Shown here one piece after another: positions 24,037-33,423 of a stretch of DNA of 43,177 nucleotides. The translations under genes and the position numbers were made by a program. The stretch covers positions 1-43,177 of the forward strand of contig DAHXNW010000312.1 in assembly GCA_027365195.1 (NCBI GenBank), written 5' to 3'. Under the pieces are notes generated by a model. The model was not told the DNA's origin. It saw only the letters and a list, made by a program, of their open reading frames with translations, and made no database searches. This DNA is from Acetobacteraceae bacterium (lineage in GTDB: Bacteria > Pseudomonadota > Alphaproteobacteria > Acetobacterales > Acetobacteraceae). How positions within the stretch are numbered: position 1 is the first letter of the stretch; the number at the start of each line of letters is the position of its first letter.

Positions 24037-26364
24037 ATGGATACCACTCTCGACAGCCTCGCCATCCAGCAGTTCGGCATCGGCCAGCCGGTGCCGCGCA
24101 AGGAAGACCCCACTTTGCTGCGCGGCGAGGGGCGCTATACCGATGATGTGCGGCTGCCGGGGACGGCGGTCGCGGTGATGCTGCGCAGCCGCCATGCGCA
24201 CGGCATTCTGCGCGGCATCGACACCGCCGAGGCGCGCGCGATGCCCGGCGTCCTCGCCGTGCTCACTGGCGAGGACATGCACGCGGCCGGCCTCTCGCAC
24301 CTGCCGATCGGCTTTCAGGCGCGCCCGGCCGGCAAGGGGCTGCACGCGCCGGTGCAGCCGGTGCTGGCGCGCGGGCGGGTGCGCTATCTGGGCGAGCCGC
24401 TCGGCTGCGTGATCGCCGAGAGCCTGCAACAGGCGCGCGATGCCGCCGAGGCGATCGTGGTGGAGATCGACGCGCTCCCCGCCGTCACCACCGCGAGCGC
24501 GGCCGCCGCTGCCGGGGCGCCGCAGTTGCATGAGGAGGTGGCCGGCAACGTCGCGATGGCATTCCACCATGGCGATAGCGACGCCGTGGCGGCGGCGTTC
24601 GCGCGGGCCGCGCATGTCACGACACTCGATCTGCGCAACACCCGCATCGTCGTCTGCCCGATGGAGCCGCGCGCGGCGACTGCCGCCTTCGATGCCGAAA
24701 GCGGGCGCTACACGCTGCACGTCGGCTGCCAGGGTGTGTTCGGGCTGAGCCGTGGCATTGCCGACGCGCTCGGCGTGGAGCCGGCGAAGGTGCGGGTGCT
24801 CACCGGCAATGTCGGTGGCTCCTTCGGCATGAAGGCGGGGGTATATCCCGAATATCTCTGCCTGCTGCACGCCGCCCGCCTGCTCGGCCGGCCGGTGCGC
24901 TGGGCCGATGAGCGGGGCGAGAGCTTTCTCTCCGACAGCCACGGCCGCGACCATGAGATCACCGCCGAACTCGCACTCGACGGGGCGGGGCATTTCCTCG
25001 CCGTGCGGCTCACCGGCGTGGGCAACGTCGGCGCCTGGCTGAGCAACGCCGGCACCGTGCCGGTGACGATCAATGCGGCGAAGAACGTCGTCGGCGTTTA
25101 TGCGACGCCGCTGATCGAGGTCGCCACGCGCTGCGTGTTCACCAACACCACCCCGGTCGGGCCCTATCGCGGCGCCGGACGACCGGAGGGCAATTACTAC
25201 ATGGAGCGGCTGATCGAGACGGCGGCGGCGGAGCTTGGCATCGACAGCCTGGAGCTGCGCCGGCGCAACCTGATCGGCGCCAGCCAGATGCCCTATGCGG
25301 CGCCGAACGGCATGACCTACGACAGCGGCGATTTCGCCCCGCTGCTCGACCGCGCGCTGGCTCTGGCCGATTGGGACGGGTTTGCCGCCCGCAAGCGCGA
25401 GAGTGCGGCGCGCGGGATGCTGCGCGGGCGCGGCATCGGCCAGTATTTGGAGGTGACGGCGCCGCCCGCGCACGAGATGGGCGGCATCCGCTTCGAGCCG
25501 GATGGCAGCGTCACCATCATCACCGGCACGCTGGATTATGGCCAGGGCCACGCCTCGCCCTTCGCGCAGGTGCTGGCGACGCACCTCGGCGTGCCGTTCG
25601 AGCGGATCCGGCTGTTGCAGGGCGATTCCGACGAGCTGATCGCCGGCGGCGGCACCGGTGGGTCGAAATCGATCATGGCGAGCGGGGCGGCGATCGTGGA
25701 GGCGAGCGTCGAGGTGATCGCGCGCGGGCGAGAGGCGGCGGCGCAGGCGCTGGAGGCGGCGGCGGCCGATATCGAGTTCGAGATGACGCCGCACGGCAGC
25801 CGCTTTCGCATCGCCGGCACCGACCGCGCCATCGGCATCATGGAGCTTGCCGCACGCATGCCCGGCGCGCTCGACGTGCGCCACGTCCACACCGGCGCCC
25901 CCTCGGCCTTTCCCAACGGCTGCCATGTGGCGGAGGTGGAGATCGACCCGGAAACCGGCGTCGCCAAGCTTGCTTCCTAGGCCATGGTGAATGATTTCGG
26001 TACCGTGATCAACCCGCTGCTGGTCACCGGCCAGGGCCACGGCGGCATCGCGCAGGGCATCGGCCAAGCGATCATGGAGGCTGTCTGCTACGACGCCGAG
26101 GGGCAGTTGCTGAGCGGCAGCTATATGGACTACGCGCTGCCGCGCGCCAGCGACATAGTTTCGATCAGCGCCGATTTCCACGCCGTGCCGACACGCACCA
26201 ATCTGCTCGGCGCCAAGGGCTGCGGCGAGGCCGGCTGCGCCGGTTCGCTGCCGGCGGTGATGAACGCGATCGTCGATGCGCTGCGCGACCGGGGCGTGCG
26301 CCATCTCGACATGCCGGCTAGCCCGCAGCGCATCTGGGCGGCGTTGCAGGGGGTGGGTGGGTGA
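24037..26364 (+). pseudogene. Xanthine dehydrogenase/aldehyde oxidase family molybdopterin-binding (large) subunit, interrupted by in-frame TAG at 25978-25980
   Basis: 24037-25980 encodes the N-terminal 647 aa (GQPVPRKEDPTLLRGEGRYTDDV, VGGSFGMKAGVYPEY, PVGPYRGAGRPEGNYYMERLI); 25984-26364 continues in the same frame with VNDFGTVINPLLVTGQGHGGIAQGIGQA and LLGAKGCGEAGCAGSLPAV. Confidence 0.85.
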
Positions 26365-26378
26365 GGGAGGCGATAAAG

Positions 26379-27554
26379 CTAGGTAATTGCGTCCTGCCAG
26401 TTCCCGTCATTATCGAAATACGGACAGTCGGGTAGGCCGAAGGCGTTCCACATCTGATCGAAGATCGGGCGCAGGAGGCCCTGCCATGCGCCGGTTAATG
26501 CCGGCTGTTCGAGATAGATCGGCTCCAGAAGGATGTTTGGATCGTGGTTGGTGGATTTATTAAACTCGGGACCGATTATAACTTTACCATTAAATTGCAG
26601 CAGACTCAAAGATAAGGCATAAGGGGGATGGTAACCAATATTCCCAAGCCCTTTAAGATAATTTGGAATAACTTTAAATAAATGCGCAGATAATTCTTGA
26701 AACATGAACCTATAAAATCCTGTTAAGTAACTACCTGTCCAATTCTCAATCACGCCGTTGCGATAGATCTGAGTCAACACCCATCTAAAATCAGGACTGA
26801 AGTTTTGCAAATTCCATTCGCCACAAACGCCATTGAAGTTGGCCAACATGTTGGTGCCGGCCGGCTGGCCTGACATAAAATTTTCTCGCTCCTTGAGAGT
26901 AGCCCGAACATCGAGCGTGCGGCCCCGCGCAGAGAGGGGCAAGAGATGGACAATCAGTGTGCCGCTGCCTCCCAATGGCAGGTTCGACCGTGCGGCCAGA
27001 AACGTATCGCGGCTTTTCTCCTGCATCTGCCGGACGCGTTCCTCCACCCCTGCGCTGTCAAGGAAAAGATTTTTCAGTTCATGGTAGGTCATGTCTTCCG
27101 TCCGGCTGTTGCGGCGGATGCCAAATCGGCCGCCTTTGGTGACGATGGCGCGATGGGGTCGGTTTATGCTTTGCGGAACAGCGATGGCGACGACATGTTT
27201 GCCGGAATCGAGAGGAATCGCCCTGATACGAACGCCGCTCAGAATCGGTTCGAGCCCGGAGGTAATTCTTTGCTCCATACTCTCGATCTGCTTCTGTGGG
27301 CTTTCCAGCGATACGCCGCACACCTCGGACGCAATGCTGTGCGTCTCCGCCACGCCGAGCAAAAGCATGCCACCCGACGCATTGGCCAGGCCGGACACGT
27401 CTTTCAAAAACTCCTTCGAGTCCGCGTCGGAATTGCTATAAAGCTCCCGCTTGAAATCGAGATATTGATCTTCGGAACGGCCGATTTCGACCATTTGCAG
27501 CAGATCGGCTTCCGTCAGTTCGTCGATCGTCTTGCCATCGATCAGCATTGACAT
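26379..27554 (-). CDS. AlbA_2 / Schlafen-like putative DNA-binding domain protein
   Basis: 391 aa; GRSEDQYLDFKRELYSNSDADSKEFLKDVSGLANASGGMLLLGVAET...KGGRFGIRRNSRTEDMTYHEL matches the AlbA_2 (former AAA_4) pattern. Confidence 0.85.
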   Translation of the reverse strand: MSMLIDGKTIDELTEADLLQMVEIGRSEDQYLDFKRELYSNSDADSKEFLKDVSGLANASGGMLLLGVAETHSIASEVCGVSLESPQKQIESMEQRITSGLEPILSGVRIRAIPLDSGKHVVAIAVPQSINRPHRAIVTKGGRFGIRRNSRTEDMTYHELKNLFLDSAGVEERVRQMQEKSRDTFLAARSNLPLGGSGTLIVHLLPLSARGRTLDVRATLKERENFMSGQPAGTNMLANFNGVCGEWNLQNFSPDFRWVLTQIYRNGVIENWTGSYLTGFYRFMFQELSAHLFKVIPNYLKGLGNIGYHPPYALSLSLLQFNGKVIIGPEFNKSTNHDPNILLEPIYLEQPALTGAWQGLLRPIFDQMWNAFGLPDCPYFDNDGNWQDAIT

Positions 27555-27602
27555 GCCCCCCTGGAGTCGGCCCAGCCGGCGCCACTTCTACCGCATGGGG
27601 GC

Positions 27603-27643
27603 CTGGGGCCTCCAGGCCCCAGCGGGTCGAGGGCGGCGCCCTC
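27603..27643 (+). repeat. Double inverted repeat upstream of rarA
   Basis: CTGGGGCCT-CC-AGGCCCCAG (27603-27622) then GAGGGC-GGC-GCCCTC (27629-27643), both perfect. Confidence 0.8.
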
Positions 27644-27697
27644 GCCTTCCCTGCCCTATGTTTTCACCCACGGCGTTTGCTGTGCTAGGCTCACAGC

Positions 27698-29014
27698 GTG
27701 ATGCCCGCCGCCGATCTGTTCGATGATGTGCCGGAGCCTGCCGCCGAAGGGGCGGCTGGGCGGCCGCTGGCTGACCGGTTGCGGCCCATGGTGCTCGACG
27801 AGGTGGTGGGGCAGGATCATCTGCTCGGGCCGGAGGGGGCGCTCACCGGCATGCTGGCGCGTGGGGCGCTGGCCTCGTTGATTTTGTGGGGTCCGCCGGG
27901 GGTGGGCAAGACGACGATCGCGCGGCTGCTCGCCGAGCGGGCGCGATTGCAGTTCACCCAGCTTTCGGCGGTATTTTCCGGCGTGGCCGATCTCAAGCGG
28001 GTGTTCGAGCAGGCGGCGCGTCTGCGGCAGACAGGCCAAGGGATGCTGCTGTTCGTCGATGAAATCCATCGGTTCAACCGGGCGCAGCAGGACGGGTTTC
28101 TGCCGGTGGTCGAGAACGGCACCGTGGTACTGGTGGGGGCGACGACGGAGAATCCCTCGTTCGCGCTGAATGGCGCGCTGCTGTCCCGGTGCCAGGTGCT
28201 GGTGCTGCGCCGGCTCGACGATGCGGCGCTGGAGCGGCTGCTGGCGCGGGTGGAGGCGCTGCGTCCGCTGCCGCTGTTGGATGAGGCGCGGGCGGCGCTG
28301 CGGGCGATGGCGGATGGCGATGGGCGGTATCTGCTCAACATGGCCGAGCAGTTGCTGGCGCTGCCGGAGGAGACCCCGCCGCTCGATACGGCGGGGCTGG
28401 CGCAGCGCCTCGCCCGGCGGGCGGCGCTGTATGACAAGGATCGCGAGGAGCATTACAATCTGATCTCCGCGCTGCATAAATCGTTGCGCGGGTCGGACCC
28501 GGATGCGGCGCTCTATTGGTTCGCGCGCATGCTGGCGGGCGGCGAGGATGCGCGGTTCATCGCCCGCCGGCTGGTGCGGTTCGCCGCCGAGGACGTGGGG
28601 ATGGCCGATCCGCCGGCGCTGACGCAGGCGCTCGCCGGGTGGGAGGCGTATGAGCGGCTGGGCAGCCCGGAGGGGGAGCTGGCACTGGCGCAGGTGGTGA
28701 TCTATCTCGCCACGGCGCCGAAATCGAACGCGGTGCATCGGGCGTTCGGCGAGGCCGGGCAGAGCGCGCGCACCACCGGCACGCTGATGCCGCCGGCGCA
28801 TATCCTGAACGCGCCGACGCGGCTGATGCGCGATCTCGGCTATGGCAAGGGCTATGCGTATGATCACGCGACCGAGGCCGCATTTTCCGGCCAGAACTAC
28901 TTCCCCGACGGCATGGCGCGGGCGCAGTTCTATCGCCCGAGCGAACGCGGCTTCGAGCGCGAGGTGACACGCCGGCTGGCCTATTGGGCGGGATTGCGCG
29001 AGGCGGCGCCATGA
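27698..29014 (+). CDS. rarA: Replication-associated recombination protein A (RarA/MgsA AAA+ ATPase)
   Basis: LADRLRPMVLDEVVGQDHLLGPEG, GPPGVGKTTIARLLAE, LFVDEIHRFNRAQQDGFLPVVENGTVVLVGATTENPSFALNGALLSR. Confidence 0.97.
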   Translation: MMPAADLFDDVPEPAAEGAAGRPLADRLRPMVLDEVVGQDHLLGPEGALTGMLARGALASLILWGPPGVGKTTIARLLAERARLQFTQLSAVFSGVADLKRVFEQAARLRQTGQGMLLFVDEIHRFNRAQQDGFLPVVENGTVVLVGATTENPSFALNGALLSRCQVLVLRRLDDAALERLLARVEALRPLPLLDEARAALRAMADGDGRYLLNMAEQLLALPEETPPLDTAGLAQRLARRAALYDKDREEHYNLISALHKSLRGSDPDAALYWFARMLAGGEDARFIARRLVRFAAEDVGMADPPALTQALAGWEAYERLGSPEGELALAQVVIYLATAPKSNAVHRAFGEAGQSARTTGTLMPPAHILNAPTRLMRDLGYGKGYAYDHATEAAFSGQNYFPDGMARAQFYRPSERGFEREVTRRLAYWAGLREAAP

Positions 29015-30009
29015 GCGCCGCACAGCGCGCGGTGAGCGAGGATGAGGCCGAGATCCGTCTCGACCGCTGGTTCCGCCGCCATTTCCCGGGACTTACGCAG
29101 GGGACGATCGAAAAACTGTGCCGCACCGGGCAGGTGCGGGTGGATGGCCATCGCGCCGAGGCGGCAACCAGGCTCGCCGCCGGGCAATGGGTGCGCATCC
29201 CGCCGCTGCCGGAGCCGCCGCCGCGTCCGGCCGCACCGCCGCCGCCGGATGCCCGCACGCTGGAAGATCTCGCCGGCTGGGTGATCCATCGCGACGAGCA
29301 GGTACTGGTGCTGAACAAGCCGCATGGCCTGCCGGTGCAGGGTGGGCCGGGCATCACGCGGCATCTCGATGGCATGCTGGATGGGCTGCGCTTCGGCCAT
29401 GCGGACCGCCCGCGGCTGGTGCATCGGCTCGACCGCGATACCTCGGGTGTGCTGCTGCTGGCGCGCAGCCCGGGGGTTGCCGCGCGGCTCGCCGCCGCGT
29501 TCCGCTCGCGCGCGGTGGAAAAAACCTATTGGGCGGTGGTCGCCGGGCGGCCGGTGCCGGTGGCCGGGCGGGTGGATCGGGCGCTGGTGCGCACCGGGCG
29601 GCAGGACGAGCGGATCGCCCTCGCCGAGCCGGGCGAGGCGGAGGCGGCGCGGGCGATCACTGATTATCGCACGCTCGACCACGCGGCGCGCAAGCTCGCC
29701 TGGCTCGAACTGCGCCCGCTCACCGGGCGGACGCATCAGCTCAGGGTGCATTGCGCGGCGCTCGATGCGCCGATCCTGGGCGATCAGAAATACGGTATCG
29801 AGCGCAATACCGATGAGCGGGGCTTGCGCAACATCGCCATGGTGAGCGGGCTGTCGCCGCTGCTGCATCTACATGCGCGCGCCGTGCGTCTGCCGCATCC
29901 GGCCGGCGGGGAACTCATCGTCGAGGCGGCGCTGCCGGCGCATATGCAGGAAAGTTTCGCCACCCTCGGCTTCGACGCCCCGCCACCGTCGCCGCCGCAA
30001 CGGCGCTGA
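29011..30009 (+). CDS. RluA-family (RluC/RluD type) pseudouridine synthase
   Basis: S4-like N-terminus; VLNKPHGLPVQGG, RLVHRLDRDTSGVLLLARS, LTGRTHQLRVHCAALDAPILGDQKYG; ATGA overlap with rarA. Confidence 0.95.
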   Translation: MSAAQRAVSEDEAEIRLDRWFRRHFPGLTQGTIEKLCRTGQVRVDGHRAEAATRLAAGQWVRIPPLPEPPPRPAAPPPPDARTLEDLAGWVIHRDEQVLVLNKPHGLPVQGGPGITRHLDGMLDGLRFGHADRPRLVHRLDRDTSGVLLLARSPGVAARLAAAFRSRAVEKTYWAVVAGRPVPVAGRVDRALVRTGRQDERIALAEPGEAEAARAITDYRTLDHAARKLAWLELRPLTGRTHQLRVHCAALDAPILGDQKYGIERNTDERGLRNIAMVSGLSPLLHLHARAVRLPHPAGGELIVEAALPAHMQESFATLGFDAPPPSPPQRR

Positions 30010-30013
30010 AGCC

Positions 30014-32194
30014 ATGCTCGATAATAAGTGCCGCACCGGCCCGCGTCGGCTGCTGCCCTGGCTGCTCGGCCTGCTGCTGCTCGCTGTCGGCGCCGGGCTG
30101 TTCGGCAATTGGGAGATGGCGCGGCTGCGCCCGCAGATCGCCGCCGCCGTGCTGCGCGCCACCGGCCGCCATCTCGTGCTGCGCGGGGCCGTGCGCCTGC
30201 GGCTGCTGCCGCTCGGGATTTCGGCTTCGGATGTCACGCTCGACGGGCAGGGAGCGGAGGCAGCGCTGCATGTCGCGGTGCTGCGGGCATCGCCGGCGTT
30301 CTGGCCGCTGCTGCATGGCGAGATCAGACTGACCCAGCTCGAACTGGTCCGGCCGGTGTTCGCGTTCGTCACCGGCGCCAAGAACGGCAACGAAACGGAC
30401 GCGAAGCCCCCGCTGGGCGAGAGGGCGACGGCAGAGGCTCGCCCGAGCCTCGCGCAGGCGGCCCGCCGCACGTCGCCGGAAATCCGCTCGCTGCGCATTC
30501 GCGGCGGGACACTGCTCTGGCGCGACGCGGACAGCGGCCAGCAGCAGATCGTGACGCTCGACGATCTGCAACTCGACGAGGCCACGCCGGATGCGCCGAT
30601 CACCGTCGCCGGGACGCTGCTCTATCGCGGCCAGACGATCGGCCTCAACGGCCGGTTCGGCGCGCTGCAACGGGCGCAGGACCGCGCGGCGCGTAGCCCG
30701 TGGCCGCTGTGGCTCAGCCTCACCGCCGGCAACGCGGGGCTGGTGCTCGATGGCTTCGCCACCGACCCGGCGCGCGGGCGGGGCTATCGCGTCACGCTGA
30801 CGGCGGCGAGCCCGACGCTCGCCGAACTGGCACCAATGCTGCCGCCGGCCTGGGCGCAGGCAGGCGTGCCGGGCTTGCAGGACATCGGCTTCGCCGCGAC
30901 GCTTGCCGATGGCGGCGATGGGCGGCCGGTGGTCTCGACGATCATGCTGCATGTCGGCGCCACCGCGCTTGCCGGCCCGCGCCTGCGCCTGCTGCGGCTC
31001 GATCTCACCGGCGCGCGGCTCGATACGCCGATGCTGCTCGATCTCGCCGCCACCATCGGGGTGCAGCCGCTCACCCTCACCGGACGGCTCGATCCGCCCG
31101 GCGCCGATCTTTTTGCGCAGGGCCTCGCGCTGCGCGGGCTGATCCTCACCCTGCCGCACGCCGATCTGGCCGGGCGGCTCAGTCTGCGGCTCGCGCCACG
31201 GCCGGCGATCGAGGCGCAGCTCACCTCGCGGCGCATCGATCTGGACGCGCTGCGCGAGGCATGGTCGCCGCCGCTCGCCAAGCCTGCGGCAGCCCCACCG
31301 GGTGCAACGCCGCCACCAGCGGCTCCGCCGACCCCGCCCCTGCCGCGCGCGCTGCTCACCCGTGGCGATGCCGACGTCGATCTGGCGATCGACCGGCTGA
31401 GCGTCGCCGGGCAGACGCTGCGGCAGGTGCGGACGCATCTGACGCTACGACAGGGCCGGTTGCGCCTCGCCCCGCTCCAGGCGGAGACGGCGGCCGGCGC
31501 GGTGGCGCTCGATGCCGATCTCGACGCGGCGCAGCCAGTGCCGCCGCTCGCCGTCTCGCTGCACGCGCCGGCGCTCGCGATACAGCCGCTGCTGGCGGCC
31601 TTCGGTCTGCCCGGCCATTCCGACGGCACGCTCGAACTGGCGAGCGATTTGCACGCGGCGGGGGAGACGGCGCCGGCGCTGATGGCGAGCCTGCAAGGCG
31701 GCCTCGGTCTGGCGCTGGTCGATGGGCAGATCGACAACCGCGCCCTCGCCGCCGCTCTCGCCAGCCTGCTGCGCGGGACGAAACTGCCGCTCGGTCTGCT
31801 CGGCGGCGGGGAGAGCCACGTGCGCTGCCTGGCGCTGCGGTTCGATGCCACAAAGGGGGTGGCCACTCTGCGAGCCGCGCGCCTCGATGCCGACGTGCTG
31901 CAACTGACCGCCGAGGGCAGCCTCGATCTCGCGGCGCGGACCGTGGCGCTCGAATTATATCCCGAATTGCGTCTCGGCGGCGCCGAGGTGCGCGTGCCGA
32001 CGCGCTTGAGCGGCCCGTGGGGCGCGCCGCGCACGCAATTCGGCCGCGATGCCGAAGCCACATTGCCGGCGAACGCCCATTGCGCGACCGCACTGCCGCT
32101 TGCGCGCTTCGGGCAGAGCGGGTCGCTGCCGCCACCGGCCGAGCGGCCGAAGGGATTGTCGTTGAAGTCTCTGCTCGATCAGCTACGGCGGTAG
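30014..32194 (+). CDS. AsmA family protein
   Basis: ORF trimmed to MLDNKCRTGPRRLLPWLLGLLLLAVGAGLFGNW; AsmA-like N-terminus and C-terminal AsmA-type repeats (ALMASLQGGLGLALVDGQIDN). Confidence 0.85.
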   Translation: MLDNKCRTGPRRLLPWLLGLLLLAVGAGLFGNWEMARLRPQIAAAVLRATGRHLVLRGAVRLRLLPLGISASDVTLDGQGAEAALHVAVLRASPAFWPLLHGEIRLTQLELVRPVFAFVTGAKNGNETDAKPPLGERATAEARPSLAQAARRTSPEIRSLRIRGGTLLWRDADSGQQQIVTLDDLQLDEATPDAPITVAGTLLYRGQTIGLNGRFGALQRAQDRAARSPWPLWLSLTAGNAGLVLDGFATDPARGRGYRVTLTAASPTLAELAPMLPPAWAQAGVPGLQDIGFAATLADGGDGRPVVSTIMLHVGATALAGPRLRLLRLDLTGARLDTPMLLDLAATIGVQPLTLTGRLDPPGADLFAQGLALRGLILTLPHADLAGRLSLRLAPRPAIEAQLTSRRIDLDALREAWSPPLAKPAAAPPGATPPPAAPPTPPLPRALLTRGDADVDLAIDRLSVAGQTLRQVRTHLTLRQGRLRLAPLQAETAAGAVALDADLDAAQPVPPLAVSLHAPALAIQPLLAAFGLPGHSDGTLELASDLHAAGETAPALMASLQGGLGLALVDGQIDNRALAAALASLLRGTKLPLGLLGGGESHVRCLALRFDATKGVATLRAARLDADVLQLTAEGSLDLAARTVALELYPELRLGGAEVRVPTRLSGPWGAPRTQFGRDAEATLPANAHCATALPLARFGQSGSLPPPAERPKGLSLKSLLDQLRR

Positions 32195-32890
32195 GTGATG
32201 CGACGATTTTGGAGCCATGCGAACGCTGCGCGGGATGGCGAGGGCTACCACATCCTGCTCGACGGCAAGCCGATGCGGCTGCCCGGCGGCGCGGTGCTGC
32301 GCGTCGGTCAGGCGGCGCTGGCCGAGGCGATCGCCGCGGAGTGGCAGGCGGCGGCGGAAAACGTGGCAGCGGCGGCGCTGCCGCTCACGCAACTCGCCGC
32401 CACGGCGCAAACCCGCGTGGCGGCCGATCCGGCGGCCAGCGTCGCGGCATTGCTGCGCTATGGCGAGGCCGATCTGCTTTGCTACCGCGCGACGCACCCG
32501 CCGGCGCTGGTTGCCCGACAGGCAGCGGCGTGGCAGCCCTGGCTCGACTGGGCGGCCCGCGTGCTGGACGCACCGCTCGCCGTTACCGCCGGGGTGATGC
32601 CGATCGCCCAGCCACCGGCGGCGCTGCACGCGCTCGAACGGGCGCTGGCGGCACGGACGATCGCCGAGCTCACCGGCCTCGGGGTCGCCGTGCCGGCGCT
32701 CGGCAGCCTGGTGCTTGGCCTCGCGCTGGCGGCCGGTGCGCTCGATGCCGCCACTGCCAGCGAGCTGGCCGCGCTGGAAGAGATCACACAGGCGCAATCA
32801 TGGGGTGAGGATGGCGAAGCGGCAGCGCGCCGTGCGGCGATCGCCGGCGAGATTGCGCAAGCGGCGCGCTTCATGGAATTGTCCGGCTAG
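32195..32890 (+). CDS. ATP12 family chaperone (F1-ATPase assembly)
   Basis: MMRRFWSHANAARDGEGYHILLDGKPMRLPGG...LLRYGEADLLCYRATHPPALVARQAAAWQPWLDWA is the ATP12 pattern. Confidence 0.92.
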   Translation: MMRRFWSHANAARDGEGYHILLDGKPMRLPGGAVLRVGQAALAEAIAAEWQAAAENVAAAALPLTQLAATAQTRVAADPAASVAALLRYGEADLLCYRATHPPALVARQAAAWQPWLDWAARVLDAPLAVTAGVMPIAQPPAALHALERALAARTIAELTGLGVAVPALGSLVLGLALAAGALDAATASELAALEEITQAQSWGEDGEAAARRAAIAGEIAQAARFMELSG

Positions 32891-32903
32891 AGCGATGGGC
32901 TTA

Positions 32904-32990
32904 AGTCTGCACCGGCCCGCACCCCCACCCGGCCACCCACGACAGTATACTGAATGGGTGGCCGGGTGGGGGAGCGGGCCGGTGCAGACT
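32904..32990 (+). repeat. Palindromic intergenic repeat, copy 3 (CTAG-bounded outer limits 32887-33014)
   Basis: agtctgcaccggcccgcacccccacccggccaccca / loop cgacagtatactgaa / tgggtggccgggtgggggagcgggccggtgcagact; flanked by CTAGAGC at 32887 and GCTCTAG at 33008. Confidence 0.94.
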
Positions 32991-33035
32991 GAACTTGACC
33001 ATATCACGCTCTAGCGTGGAAAGGTGAGCAGGGCG

Positions 33036-33302
33036 ATGAGCGCCAAATCACTGATCATCCGGGGCCATGTGCAGGGGGTCGGCTTTCGCGACTGGATGAG
33101 TGCGCGGGCCAGGGCGCTCGGCCTGTCCGGTTGGGTGCGCAACCGGGCCGATGGCGCGGTGGAGGCGCTGGTCGCCGGCGACGCGGCGGCGGTCGAGGAG
33201 TTGCTGCGCATCTGCCGCCGTGGCCCACGCCTCGCGACGGTGAGCGAGATCGAGGAAGAACTCGCCGAACCGCCAGAGACCGAGGGGTTCCTGCGCCTGT
33301 AG
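33036..33302 (+). CDS. acyP: Acylphosphatase
   Basis: [49 protein letters not shown]. Confidence 0.96.
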   Translation: MSAKSLIIRGHVQGVGFRDWMSARARALGLSGWVRNRADGAVEALVAGDAAAVEELLRICRRGPRLATVSEIEEELAEPPETEGFLRL

Positions 33303-33423
33303 CGTGATGTGAAAGCGGAATAAATAACCTCCTGGCGTGCGCCCTTCCTCTTGCCTCACGACACGTGTCCGCGTAGGAGGATGAGAGCCGAATTCTGCAC
33401 ACCCTGGCCAAGGATGAAGGTGG

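Noticed and set aside
22774-26304. 1176-aa minus-strand ORF covering the MFS and molybdenum hydroxylase genes
   Set aside because: Long because of GC bias; R/H/D/G-rich with no domain, and it spans two clear plus-strand genes.
27656-29023. 455-aa minus-strand ORF opposite rarA
   Set aside because: Shadow ORF; rarA on the plus strand has full family motifs.
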